A stretch of DNA of 37,638 bases from Paenibacillus sp. BSR1-1 (lineage in GTDB: Bacteria > Bacillota > Bacilli > Bacillales > Cytobacillaceae), in NCBI RefSeq assembly GCF_030403775.1, contig NZ_JAQMWQ010000037.1:1-37638 (forward strand), written 5' to 3'. The stretch's first letter is position 1; every line of letters starts with the position of its first letter. Of the stretch, positions 1-6,871 are shown piece after piece. The notes under the pieces are model-generated. The model did not search any database. It saw only the letters and a program-made list of their open reading frames with translations, and was not told the DNA's origin. Position numbers and translations under genes: made by a program.

Positions 1-15
1 ATCCTCTTTTCATTG

Positions 16-44
16 TTTATCGTCGCTGAAAACAGTGTTGCCAA
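16..44 (-). promoter_or_regulatory. Candidate sigma-A promoter reading left out of the window
   Basis: On the minus strand a TTGGCA -35 box (39-44) is followed after 17 bases by GATAAA (16-21). The gene it would drive lies outside the window. In B. subtilis the gene next to yvoF on this side is hisZ, so a histidine operon is a guess from synteny only. Confidence 0.35.
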
Positions 45-101
45 GAGTGAATAAAATGACTCTTTGTTTTTACACAATTATATGGACTTTATCGATTCGA
101 G

Positions 102-282
102 CTGGAATTCCGCAGACTTTCCTATTTATTCCGCGAACTGCCATCCATTTCGCGGGTTTTTGATCTTTTTCCGCGAATTTGAGCATTATTTTCGCACACT
201 TCCCAGTTTATTTCGCGCATTTTTAAATTTATTTCGCACAATTTTTCATTTATTTCGCAAGATCGCTTTCCATTCCGAATCC
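102..282. repeat. 21-bp-period degenerate tandem array (family A, copy 1)
   Basis: Eight units share the core TTTATTYCGCG. The CGC triplets begin at 111, 132, 151, 172, 193, 214, 235 and 256, so every step is 21 bp except one of 19. A decayed ninth unit lies near 276. The tract is AT-rich apart from the CG cores and translates into low-complexity peptide in any frame, so it is not a gene. It lies just past the terminator of the yvoF operon. The same family recurs at 6692-6812. Confidence 0.85.
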
Positions 283-299
283 ACCATAAAGAAAAAGCA

Positions 300-334
300 C
301 AAAAAAAAGCCTGGTCACAAAGACCAGACTAAAA
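300..334 (-). terminator. Rho-independent terminator of the hprK-yvoF operon
   Basis: Minus-strand stem AGTCTGGTC / GACCAGGCT with a 5-base loop and a following run of eight T residues. It overlaps the yvoF stop codon. Confidence 0.9.
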
Positions 335-865
335 ATTCTTTTTACCATAAATCACGTCTTCGGCCCAGCGCTCTGCTAGCTGTTCCTTCGTATAAATGAC
401 CCGCATCGGGTTTCCACCGACGAACGCCCCAGCAGGTACATCTTTATGTACCAAGGTACCGGCCGAGATAATCGCTCCGTCACCAATTGTGACTCCGGGA
501 AGGATTGTGGAATTCGCACCGATCATCACTTCGCTGCCAATCTCGACTGGTCCAAGCCGGTATTCTTTTATCAAATACTCATGGGCTAAAATCGTCGTAT
601 TATAGCCGATTACCGTATTGCGGCCTACACTAATTTTTTCGGGAAACATTACGTCCAGCATAACCATTAAGGCGAACGAGGTCTGATCCCCAACCTTTAG
701 ACCAAGGAACGTGCGATACAGCCAATTTTTCATCCCTAAAAATGGTGTATAGCGGGCCATCTGGATGACAATAAAATTTTTGACAACCTTCCAAAATGGC
801 ACCGTTTTGTAAACATGCCAAAGGGAGTTCGCCCCTTCAACAGGATAGCGGGTCGTATTCCTCAT
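329..865 (-). CDS. yvoF: Acyltransferase of the hexapeptide-repeat (LbH) family, YvoF-like
   Basis: This 178-residue protein is a left-handed beta-helix O-acetyltransferase-type protein. Its C-terminal half (about residues 75-160) carries the irregular [LIV]-G-x-x-x-x hexapeptide pattern, for example VGRNTVIGYNT, IGSEVMIGANSTI and VTIGDGAIISAGTLV, and ends with the typical GGNPMRVI segment. Acyl donor and acceptor are unknown. The start at 865 is chosen because a GGAG motif precedes it, and the longer frame upstream lies inside ppaX. It begins 4 bases after the ppaX stop and is the last gene of the operon, just before a strong terminator. Gene order and length match B. subtilis yvoF. Confidence 0.85.
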   Translation of the reverse strand: MRNTTRYPVEGANSLWHVYKTVPFWKVVKNFIVIQMARYTPFLGMKNWLYRTFLGLKVGDQTSFALMVMLDVMFPEKISVGRNTVIGYNTTILAHEYLIKEYRLGPVEIGSEVMIGANSTILPGVTIGDGAIISAGTLVHKDVPAGAFVGGNPMRVIYTKEQLAERWAEDVIYGKKNF

Positions 866-869
866 ATTC

Positions 870-1517
870 TCACACTCCGAGGATTGGTAATAAATCAGCC
901 ATGTTCTCCAGGATGTAATCAGGTTCATATTTGGCAATATACTCTCTGCCCTTAATCGACCAGGCACAGCCGGCCGTTTGAGTTCCGGCATTTTTTCCAG
1001 CCAAGATATCATGATAATTATCGCCGACCATGATGGCTTCGTCTGGCGCCGAACCAAGCTGTTCTAATGCTTTAAAGATTGGTTCCGGATCCGGCTTGGT
1101 TTTGCTTACATGATCATAGGCCACAATCACTTCAAAAAATGATTCAAGCCCCATCAAACGCAGACCCTTCAAGGTAACATCATGCCGTTTTGTGGTCACA
1201 ACCCCGAGCTTATATCCTTTTTCTTTTAAAGTCTTAACCGTCTCAAGCACACCCTCGAATTCTCTAACCAACTCGTCGTGATTAGCGATATTAAAGGCGC
1301 GGTATTCTAAAATCATTTCCTCGACCCGGTCAGGATCGATGCTGCCAAATGCTTCATGAAGGGTTGGTCCGATAAACGGCAGAACATCCTCCCGCTGGAA
1401 CCGGCTTGGGTAATATTTTTCAAGTGTGTGCAAGTAAGTTGTAATAATCAATTCGTTGGTATCAATTAAAGTACCATCTAAATCAAACAGAATTGTTGTA
1501 ATTTTTTTGTTCATCAT
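870..1517 (-). CDS. ppaX: Pyrophosphatase PpaX (HAD superfamily)
   Basis: PpaX hydrolyses the pyrophosphate released when HprK/P uses Pi to dephosphorylate Ser46-P-HPr, so it works with hprK in the same operon. The 215-residue sequence has HAD motif I FDLDGT (nucleophile Asp12, general acid Asp14), motif II in VVTTKR, the Lys of KPDPEP, and motif IV MVGDNYHDI. A helical cap domain lies between motifs I and II. The start has AAAGGAAG six bases upstream. The first 35 bases overlap the 3' end of yvoD, which suggests translational coupling. Family and context both match B. subtilis PpaX (YvoE). Confidence 0.93.
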   Translation of the reverse strand: MMNKKITTILFDLDGTLIDTNELIITTYLHTLEKYYPSRFQREDVLPFIGPTLHEAFGSIDPDRVEEMILEYRAFNIANHDELVREFEGVLETVKTLKEKGYKLGVVTTKRHDVTLKGLRLMGLESFFEVIVAYDHVSKTKPDPEPIFKALEQLGSAPDEAIMVGDNYHDILAGKNAGTQTAGCAWSIKGREYIAKYEPDYILENMADLLPILGV

Positions 1518-2454
1518 AAGCTGCTTCCTTTCTTTTTACGAGTCCAGATCGCTTCCAAATAGTGCCGACAATTAAGGTTAACACAATGGCGACACCCAGA
1601 CGGATGAAAAACAGCGGCAGCACGGGGATGCCGAGCGGGAGGAAGATCAGCGTATCCTCGACAACCGCATGGCAGGCCATTAGAAAAATAAATGCGAGCG
1701 TAATATCCTTTTTGCTGACTCCGTCCTCTTTCACTGCCTGAATCATCACGCCTGCCCCGTAGGCCAAGCCGAAGAGTAAACCGGCTGCCATTGTCGTCGA
1801 GGTGTTCTCTTGCATCCCAAGGGTACGGGTAACGGGTGCCATACCCTTAGAAAACTTTTTCAACCATTGGATATCTTTTAAAATTTGAATGACAACCATC
1901 AGCGGAATAACGATCATCGCAAGCTGCAAAATGCCAAGACCTGCTTTATGTACTGCTTCTATTAAAATTCCCCAAACACCTGATGGATGACTTGTGCTCG
2001 GTTCAATCAAACCATACTTGGCAGTCTCTCCGCCGCCATGCCAAACAAGATTAATGACTACAGCAGAAAGCAGCGCCAGGCCAGGTCTTGTGACCAACAC
2101 AACCCAAAGCTTCACACCTGCTTTCATGGCCACACTGGATTCAATGAATAAATTATGTGAGAATGAGAGCATTACCGCTAGAATAAATACTTGTTTTACA
2201 GAAAAATCAAGAGTCAGGATGGCTCCAATAGCCGCATAGAGGTTCAAGAAGTTTCCTAGAACAAGCGGAATGGCCGCATCTCCTGATAAACCGAGCAGTT
2301 TCATTAAGGGAGAAATTAGATCCATTACCCAAGGTAACAGCGGTGTATATTGCAGAATTGCCACAATCAGGGTAACTGGAAAAATAATTTTCCCTAATGT
2401 CCATGTTGTTTTAAGACCGACCAGGAACCCCTTTTTGCATGAGTTTAACAGCAT
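1483..2454 (-). CDS. yvoD: Nucleoside-recognition (Gate) domain membrane protein YvoD
   Basis: This polytopic inner-membrane protein of 323 residues has two Gate-type repeats (about 15-130 and 165-300) separated by a hydrophilic loop. The Gly-rich segments with small polar residues (for example LLFGLAYGAGVMIQ) are typical of this family. The substrate is unknown; spore-maturation SpmA/SpmB proteins share the fold. The start at 2454 follows a TTTGGAGAA ribosome site. It sits between lgt (19-base gap) and ppaX (35-base overlap), as in B. subtilis, so it belongs to the hprK operon. The gene is full length. A role in phosphate or lipid handling would be inference from its neighbours. Confidence 0.85.
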   Translation of the reverse strand: MLLNSCKKGFLVGLKTTWTLGKIIFPVTLIVAILQYTPLLPWVMDLISPLMKLLGLSGDAAIPLVLGNFLNLYAAIGAILTLDFSVKQVFILAVMLSFSHNLFIESSVAMKAGVKLWVVLVTRPGLALLSAVVINLVWHGGGETAKYGLIEPSTSHPSGVWGILIEAVHKAGLGILQLAMIVIPLMVVIQILKDIQWLKKFSKGMAPVTRTLGMQENTSTTMAAGLLFGLAYGAGVMIQAVKEDGVSKKDITLAFIFLMACHAVVEDTLIFLPLGIPVLPLFFIRLGVAIVLTLIVGTIWKRSGLVKRKEAAYDEQKNYNNSV

Positions 2455-2473
2455 TTCTCCAAATCTTCCCCTT

Positions 2474-3292
2474 TTAACTATTTGCTTGATCTAAATATCG
2501 TGTTTCTGATTGGTTCTTCTTGCGTCGAAAAATTAAAATCGCGACCGCAGCCACAACTAACGCAATCGAAATCGTTTGTGCCATTCGCAGGCTTCCCAAC
2601 ATTAAACTATCCGTGCGCAATCCTTCAACGAAAAAGCGGCCGACGGAATACCAAATGACATAGGTTAAAAACAGTTCCCCGCGGCGGAAATTTACCCGGC
2701 GCAGCAGCATCAGCAGGATAAAGCCGGCAAAATCCCAAAGCGATTCATATAAGAAGGTTGGATGGTAATACGCTCCATTAATATACATCTGATTGATAAT
2801 AAACTCAGGTAAATGCAGGTTCTCCAGGAAGGAGCGGGTCACTTCGCCGCCATGTGCTTCCTGATTCATGAAATTTCCCCAGCGGCCGATGGCTTGGCCA
2901 AGAATGATACTCGGTGCGGCGATGTCAGCGATTTTCCAGAAGGAGATTCCTCTTTTTCTGGCAAAAACATACGTGGTTAGAACAGATCCAATCAACGCAC
3001 CATGAATGGCAATCCCGCCATTCCAGATTTTCGGGATATCTACCGGGTGGTTCACGTAATACTTCCATTCAAAAATCACATAATAAATGCGGGCCGAAAT
3101 AATCGCAATCGGAATCGCCCATAACATCAAATCGGCAAAGGTGTCCTTCGGCAATCCCCGGCGGTTGGCTTCTCTTATTGCAAGGAACAGTGCTAATGCC
3201 AGGCCTGAACCAATGATAATCCCGTACCAGTGCACTTGAATTGGACCAAGTGTAAAGGCGATTGGATTAAGCGGCTGAATCTTTTCATTCAT
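2474..3292 (-). CDS. lgt: Prolipoprotein diacylglyceryl transferase Lgt
   Basis: Lgt transfers diacylglycerol from phosphatidylglycerol to the lipobox cysteine of prelipoproteins, the first step of lipoprotein maturation at the membrane. The 272-residue sequence has about seven membrane segments, the conserved His97 in IAIHGALIG, and the Lgt signature at residues 136-149 containing GRWGNFMNQE. A second conserved Arg lies in GRFFVEGLR near residue 218. The length is normal. The gene follows hprK by about 20 bases and precedes yvoD. One client in this window is the YdhK-like lipoprotein at 26169-26771. Confidence 0.97.
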   Translation of the reverse strand: MNEKIQPLNPIAFTLGPIQVHWYGIIIGSGLALALFLAIREANRRGLPKDTFADLMLWAIPIAIISARIYYVIFEWKYYVNHPVDIPKIWNGGIAIHGALIGSVLTTYVFARKRGISFWKIADIAAPSIILGQAIGRWGNFMNQEAHGGEVTRSFLENLHLPEFIINQMYINGAYYHPTFLYESLWDFAGFILLMLLRRVNFRRGELFLTYVIWYSVGRFFVEGLRTDSLMLGSLRMAQTISIALVVAAVAILIFRRKKNQSETRYLDQANS

Positions 3293-3312
3293 CTATTAAT
3301 TTCCCCTCTCTA

Positions 3313-4242
3313 TTAATCATGTTCGCCGTCTTCAATCACATCAGAAAGACGCTCGGTAAATTGCTGGGCTGCATTGACGCCCATTCTTTTTAGACGATAA
3401 TTCATCGACGCCACTTCAATAATAACAGCAAGATTTCGTCCGGGACGAACTGGTACAGTCAGTTTCGTGACCTCAGTATCAATAATTTTCATTTTCTCTT
3501 CGTCTAAGCCGAGGCGGTCATATTGCTTCTTGGAATCCCAGATTTCTAAATTCATGACCAGGGTGATTCGTTTATTACTGCGGACAGCACCTGCTCCAAA
3601 AAGCGTCATAACATTGATAATTCCTAAGCCTCGGATTTCTAATAAATGCTCAATTAAATCCGGCGAAGTCCCGACCAATGTGTCTTGGTCCTCCTGACGG
3701 ATTTCTACACAATCATCAGCAACCAGGCGATGACCGCGTTTGACTAATTCCAGCGCCGTCTCACTTTTTCCGACGCCGCTTTTACCAGTTATTAAAACAC
3801 CAATCCCGTAAACGTCCACAAGGACGCCGTGGACGGCGGTAGTCGGAGCGAGCTTACTTTCCAAAAAGTTCGTCAGGCGGCTGGAAAAACGAGTTGTTTT
3901 CATTCCTGCCCGCAGCACTGGAACCGATTCGCGTTCCGATGCTTCAATTAATTCGACTGGAACCTCGATATCTCTTGTGACAATGATGGCTGGAGTAATG
4001 TCGGTGCATAAACGCTCCATCCTAGAAATTTTCTCATTTTTCGATAGCTCTTGGAAAAAGGACAATTCCGTTTTTCCTAAAAGCTGAATCCGCTCTGCCG
4101 GATAAAATTCGAAATAGCCGGCCATTTCAATTCCTGGACGGGATATATCACTCGTGGTAATCGGACGGTTGATTCCTTCCTCACCACTCACCAATTCAAG
4201 ATTAAATTTTTCCAATATATCTTTCGTACGTACTTTTGGCAA
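3313..4242 (-). CDS. hprK: HPr kinase/phosphorylase HprK/P
   Basis: HprK phosphorylates Ser46 of HPr (and Crh) at high fructose-1,6-bisphosphate and reverses this with Pi, setting CcpA-dependent carbon catabolite control. I choose TTG at 4242 as start: AAGGAGG stands seven bases upstream, and the 309-residue product then begins MPKVRTKD, which aligns with the B. subtilis protein. The longer ATG frame (to 4275) would place the ribosome site inside the gene. Visible motifs are His138, the Walker A loop GKSGVGKS at 153-160, Asp176/177, and the HprK signature EIRGLGIINV near residue 205. It is the first gene of the hprK-lgt-yvoD-ppaX-yvoF operon. The cre-like sites upstream of amiE are plausible indirect targets. 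Confidence 0.97.
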   Translation of the reverse strand: MPKVRTKDILEKFNLELVSGEEGINRPITTSDISRPGIEMAGYFEFYPAERIQLLGKTELSFFQELSKNEKISRMERLCTDITPAIIVTRDIEVPVELIEASERESVPVLRAGMKTTRFSSRLTNFLESKLAPTTAVHGVLVDVYGIGVLITGKSGVGKSETALELVKRGHRLVADDCVEIRQEDQDTLVGTSPDLIEHLLEIRGLGIINVMTLFGAGAVRSNKRITLVMNLEIWDSKKQYDRLGLDEEKMKIIDTEVTKLTVPVRPGRNLAVIIEVASMNYRLKRMGVNAAQQFTERLSDVIEDGEHD

Positions 4243-4324
4243 GAAGCTTCCTCCTTCAACGGTTGAAAAATTCATTTCCCTCTATTTTAGCATTTTTTGT
4301 AGGATAACCATACTTTCGTTCACT

Positions 4325-4357
4325 AAAAAAAGTACGTACCCATTAAATGGCACGCAC
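4325..4357 (-). terminator. Terminator of the yvlA-yvlB-yvlD operon
   Basis: Minus-strand stem of about 12 pairs with G-T wobbles (GTGCGTGCCATT / AATGGGTACGTAC) followed by seven T residues. It separates yvlD from the hprK transcription unit. Confidence 0.8.
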
Positions 4358-4358
4358 T

Positions 4359-4724
4359 CTATTTTTTAGAAGACCTTGATGGTTCAAGAATGGTTTTGTG
4401 AATGATGATATTAACCAGTGACATAATTATAGCAAAAAGGAGTGCCATGCCAAAGCCATGAATCTCGAAAGCATCTCCCATCAAATAATCGGTTAGCTCG
4501 AGGGTGATGGCATTGATGACAAACAAAAACAACCCCATCGTGATTACCGTCACCGGCAAGGTAAACAAGATCAGCAACGGACGCACTAGAACATTTAAGA
4601 TGGATAATAAAATGCTAGCCTGAATCGCGGCGGTAAACCCTGTTAATTCAAAGCTTTCTTTAAAATATCCTGCAAGCGCCATAAATAAAACTGCATTTAT
4701 CAAACATCCAATTAGCCATCTCAT
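4359..4724 (-). CDS. yvlD: Phage holin family 4-type membrane protein YvlD
   Basis: This 121-residue protein has four predicted membrane helices and matches the family often labelled phage holin superfamily IV; despite the label there is no phage context. In B. subtilis yvlD is the last gene of the sigma-W-controlled yvlABCD operon, linked to envelope stress and daptomycin or LiaH-type responses. Here it begins 16 bases after the yvlB stop, with AGGAG upstream of the ATG, so it is cotranscribed. The PspC-like gene yvlC that normally stands between yvlB and yvlD is absent. Confidence 0.88.
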   Translation of the reverse strand: MRWLIGCLINAVLFMALAGYFKESFELTGFTAAIQASILLSILNVLVRPLLILFTLPVTVITMGLFLFVINAITLELTDYLMGDAFEIHGFGMALLFAIIMSLVNIIIHKTILEPSRSSKK

Positions 4725-4740
4725 GTTTAAAATCTCCTAT

Positions 4741-5850
4741 TTAATCGGCAATTGATTTATTAATCGTAATCGAGCCTGTTTTTGTATCCGCATTTATTTT
4801 TAACATTGTATCAGGATGGTTGATCGATTGGAAGCGAAGCGATTTTTGAATCATTTCGCTTTTCTCTTCTAAAATTTGCACCCCGACCAAATTGACATGG
4901 AAGCCGCCAAGGTTAGTCTTCAATTCGCCGCTGACCGGAGTCCCCTCTGGAATGTACAAGTCAATCGGACCGGTGGTCGCTTTTGTCCCGATGAATTCGC
5001 AGCGGTTTCCGGCCAGGGTAAGATTTATAGTACCGCCAAAGGTCTGGGCTTCTACCTTTTTAAAATCACCATCCACTTTAATAGCACCTGAAATGGTTTC
5101 AGCTTCCAGCACATCCAACTGGCTGTTCTTTACGTTTATTTTTCCGTTTGCCGTTTCCACTTCCGCCCTTTTTCCGCTCACATGGTCCAGCGTTATTTTT
5201 CCATTCGCCGTTTTCATCCGAAGATCCTCGACCTTCAGTTCACCGCTGGAAATCGAGCCATTGAACAGTCGGATGCGAACCCGCTGATATTGCGCTTTTG
5301 GCACGTATACTAACGCTTCGACCTTCATCCATTTTTGCTGTGTGGCAAAGCGCAGCTTCTGGCCTTCGACAGAAAAAATCACATCCCGTAAAAAGTTTTG
5401 CCTTGCCTGATCCTGGTTGTCAACTCGGTAAACCTTAGCCTGACACTCAATCCGAACGTCCGGCTGGTCCCAGGGAGCGATTTTCACCGAACCATTGGCC
5501 ACATCAATATCCATATCCTTCAGTTCGGCATTGCCATGATGGAAAATGTGAGAAATATCAACAGATTGACCAAAATTCAAATCGAGATCAATTTCTTTAA
5601 TTTTTTTCAAAGCCGAATCGACAAATTCAAAAATCTTTTCCTTGGCTGATTGGTATTTCGCATTGACAGGGTCTTCTTTTTTCGCTTCTTCAAACTGAAC
5701 GGCCGTAGATAGCTCGGTTATGATTTGTTCCTGCTTTTGCTCCATGGTTTGCTTGGCCTTTTCCAATTCTTCCAGCAAGGTTAACGCTTCATCCACCGTC
5801 AGTTTGCCCTCTTCAACCATTTTTAAAATTCGCTTTCGTTCCTCTGTCAT
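4741..5850 (-). CDS. yvlB: DUF4097-containing protein YvlB
   Basis: The N-terminus (residues 1-40) is a short SHOCT-like helical module with EEGKLTVDEALTLLEEL. Residues about 40-75 are charged and probably coiled coil. The rest (about 110-369) is the DUF4097 right-handed beta-strand repeat with alternating NGSV, ANGKI, NGKIN and GAIKV turns, as in adhesin-like beta-solenoids. There is no signal peptide or membrane helix. Start 5850 is preferred over 5868 because AGAGGTGG stands just upstream. The protein is thought to act in cell-envelope stress with YvlA, YvlC and YvlD; its biochemical role is unknown. Confidence 0.88.
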   Translation of the reverse strand: MTEERKRILKMVEEGKLTVDEALTLLEELEKAKQTMEQKQEQIITELSTAVQFEEAKKEDPVNAKYQSAKEKIFEFVDSALKKIKEIDLDLNFGQSVDISHIFHHGNAELKDMDIDVANGSVKIAPWDQPDVRIECQAKVYRVDNQDQARQNFLRDVIFSVEGQKLRFATQQKWMKVEALVYVPKAQYQRVRIRLFNGSISSGELKVEDLRMKTANGKITLDHVSGKRAEVETANGKINVKNSQLDVLEAETISGAIKVDGDFKKVEAQTFGGTINLTLAGNRCEFIGTKATTGPIDLYIPEGTPVSGELKTNLGGFHVNLVGVQILEEKSEMIQKSLRFQSINHPDTMLKINADTKTGSITINKSIAD

Positions 5851-5885
5851 CGTTTTCCACCTCTTCATATTATTCTCTTTAAATC

Positions 5886-6200
5886 CTATTCAGTGACTAG
5901 GACCTTTACGCCTTTGACAACATTCCATATGAGGACTGCGACCCATAATATGACTAGGATGACAATACTAATAATCGTGAAGACAGGGACATCTCCTACA
6001 CCATTTCCAACTTCGTAAACGACTGCAAAAAGGACAATCGGAGTGGGAATCAAGGGTATCAAGTGGGAAAGCAGCGCCTTCTTGGCATGCATTTTGGTCA
6101 CTTTATCTCCGCTGGCAAATAGAACCACAAGCGGAAACAGAAATCCCGCGAAAAAAATACTGAAATAACTCAAACAAGAAAGAACCTTTCTCGAATCCAT
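5886..6200 (-). CDS. yvlA: DUF4870-like membrane protein YvlA
   Basis: This 104-residue protein has three hydrophobic helices (about 8-28, 45-68 and 75-97) and the DUF4870 pattern LSCLSYFSIFFAGFLFPLVV...HAKKALLSHL. It is the first gene of the yvlA-yvlB-yvlD operon. A good ribosome site, AGAGGTGAT, precedes the ATG. A sigma-W-type promoter lies 25 bases upstream. The sequence closely resembles my recollection of B. subtilis YvlA. Confidence 0.88.
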   Translation of the reverse strand: MDSRKVLSCLSYFSIFFAGFLFPLVVLFASGDKVTKMHAKKALLSHLIPLIPTPIVLFAVVYEVGNGVGDVPVFTIISIVILVILWVAVLIWNVVKGVKVLVTE

Positions 6201-6224
6201 ACTTTATCACCTCTAATCTTTATT

Positions 6225-6250
6225 TACGAAATTGGATGCTGAAAGATTCA
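6225..6250 (-). promoter_or_regulatory. Sigma-W-type promoter of the yvlA operon
   Basis: On the minus strand TGAATC (6245-6250) is followed by exactly 16 bases and then CGTA (6225-6228). The sigma-W consensus is TGAAAC-N16-CGTA, so there is one mismatch. The yvl operon is a known sigma-W regulon member in B. subtilis. The -35 box overlaps the TGA stop of the upstream membrane ORF. Confidence 0.82.
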
Positions 6251-6607
6251 ATTTTTCATAAAATTAAAGGTCCGAGCGGAATGTCCGGTATTTTTTTCAA
6301 AAAACTTTTGCAGGCCGTCGGCAAACATGTTAAAGGTATAAATCGTCCAGGCAATCGCGCCGATAACGGAAAACGGAATCCATTCATACGAAAAAATATC
6401 AGCCGTGATGGTTTCAAACATCGTCGGCCATGCGAGGGAAGAATTGACGACATCGTAGCCCGGGCCCTCATTCGAGATAAATTTATGGGTTACATAGATA
6501 TGTACAACACCGAGCTGTGCAATGAGGAAAAGGATCCTGCCCATATCATTAATAATTAAGATAATGATATGGGGAATGACAACAGGGAAATAGTAGTTTT
6601 TAAACAT
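6248..6607 (-). CDS. Unrecognised two- or three-helix membrane protein, possibly 5'-eroded
   Basis: From ATG 6607 the frame gives 119 residues with hydrophobic segments at about 5-35 and 80-100 and a plausible composition (aromatic residues, GPGYD loop). I do not recognise a family. No ribosome site precedes this ATG. The same frame stays open upstream for about 54 further codons, the first part of which is translation of the 21-bp repeat array at 6692-6812. It may be a genuine small membrane protein, or a gene whose 5' end was replaced by the repeat array. The gene ends exactly where the yvlA sigma-W promoter starts. Confidence 0.4.
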   Translation of the reverse strand: MFKNYYFPVVIPHIIILIINDMGRILFLIAQLGVVHIYVTHKFISNEGPGYDVVNSSLAWPTMFETITADIFSYEWIPFSVIGAIAWTIYTFNMFADGLQKFFEKNTGHSARTFNFMKN

Positions 6608-6691
6608 CCGAAAGGGTGAATTTCCAGAACGGATTTTTTTAGAAAAGGTTGCAAATATTGGTGGTGCGTGGACTTCGGGAGGGGTCTGATG

Positions 6692-6812
6692 CTCGTTTTC
6701 GCGGGTTTTGTGCATTTTTTCGCGGGTTATTGAATTTATTCCGCGGGTTTTCAAAATAATTCCGCGCACTTTCCATTTTATTTCGCGCCCATTCCATTTT
6801 ATTTCGCCAAAT
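6692..6812. repeat. 21-bp-period degenerate tandem array (family A, copy 2)
   Basis: The CGCG (last unit CGCC) cores start at 6701, 6722, 6743, 6764, 6785 and 6806, an exact 21-bp step throughout. The unit core is TTTATTYCGCG followed by NNNTTTCC. It lies just beyond the uvrA terminator and has the same orientation as the copy at 102-282. The bases between cores vary between units. Confidence 0.9.
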
Positions 6813-6837
6813 CAGAAATTCAAGCAAACCTAAACAT

Positions 6838-6871
6838 AAAAAAAGAGCCTAACCCAAAGGGTTTAGCTCTG
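6838..6871 (-). terminator. Terminator of the uvrB-uvrA operon
   Basis: Minus-strand stem AGAGCTAAACCC / GGGTTAGGCTCT with a TTT loop and a T run. It overlaps the uvrA stop codon. Confidence 0.9.

Noticed and set aside
102..282. Possible CRISPR array
   Set aside because: The unit is only 21 bp including the variable part, cores are degenerate, spacers are too short and no cas genes are present.
64..399. Plus-strand open frame of 111 codons at the left end
   Set aside because: It is a translation of the 21-bp array and the terminator; repeated FR(A/E/T)-F units reflect the 21-bp (7-codon) period, not a protein family.
4892..5287. Long plus-strand frame antisense to yvlB
   Set aside because: It is a shadow of the repetitive DUF4097 coding sequence, without a ribosome site.
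6639..6827. Minus-strand frame with repeated ARNKME/PRN units
   Set aside because: It is a translation of array A2; there is no ribosome site and the pattern follows the 7-codon repeat.
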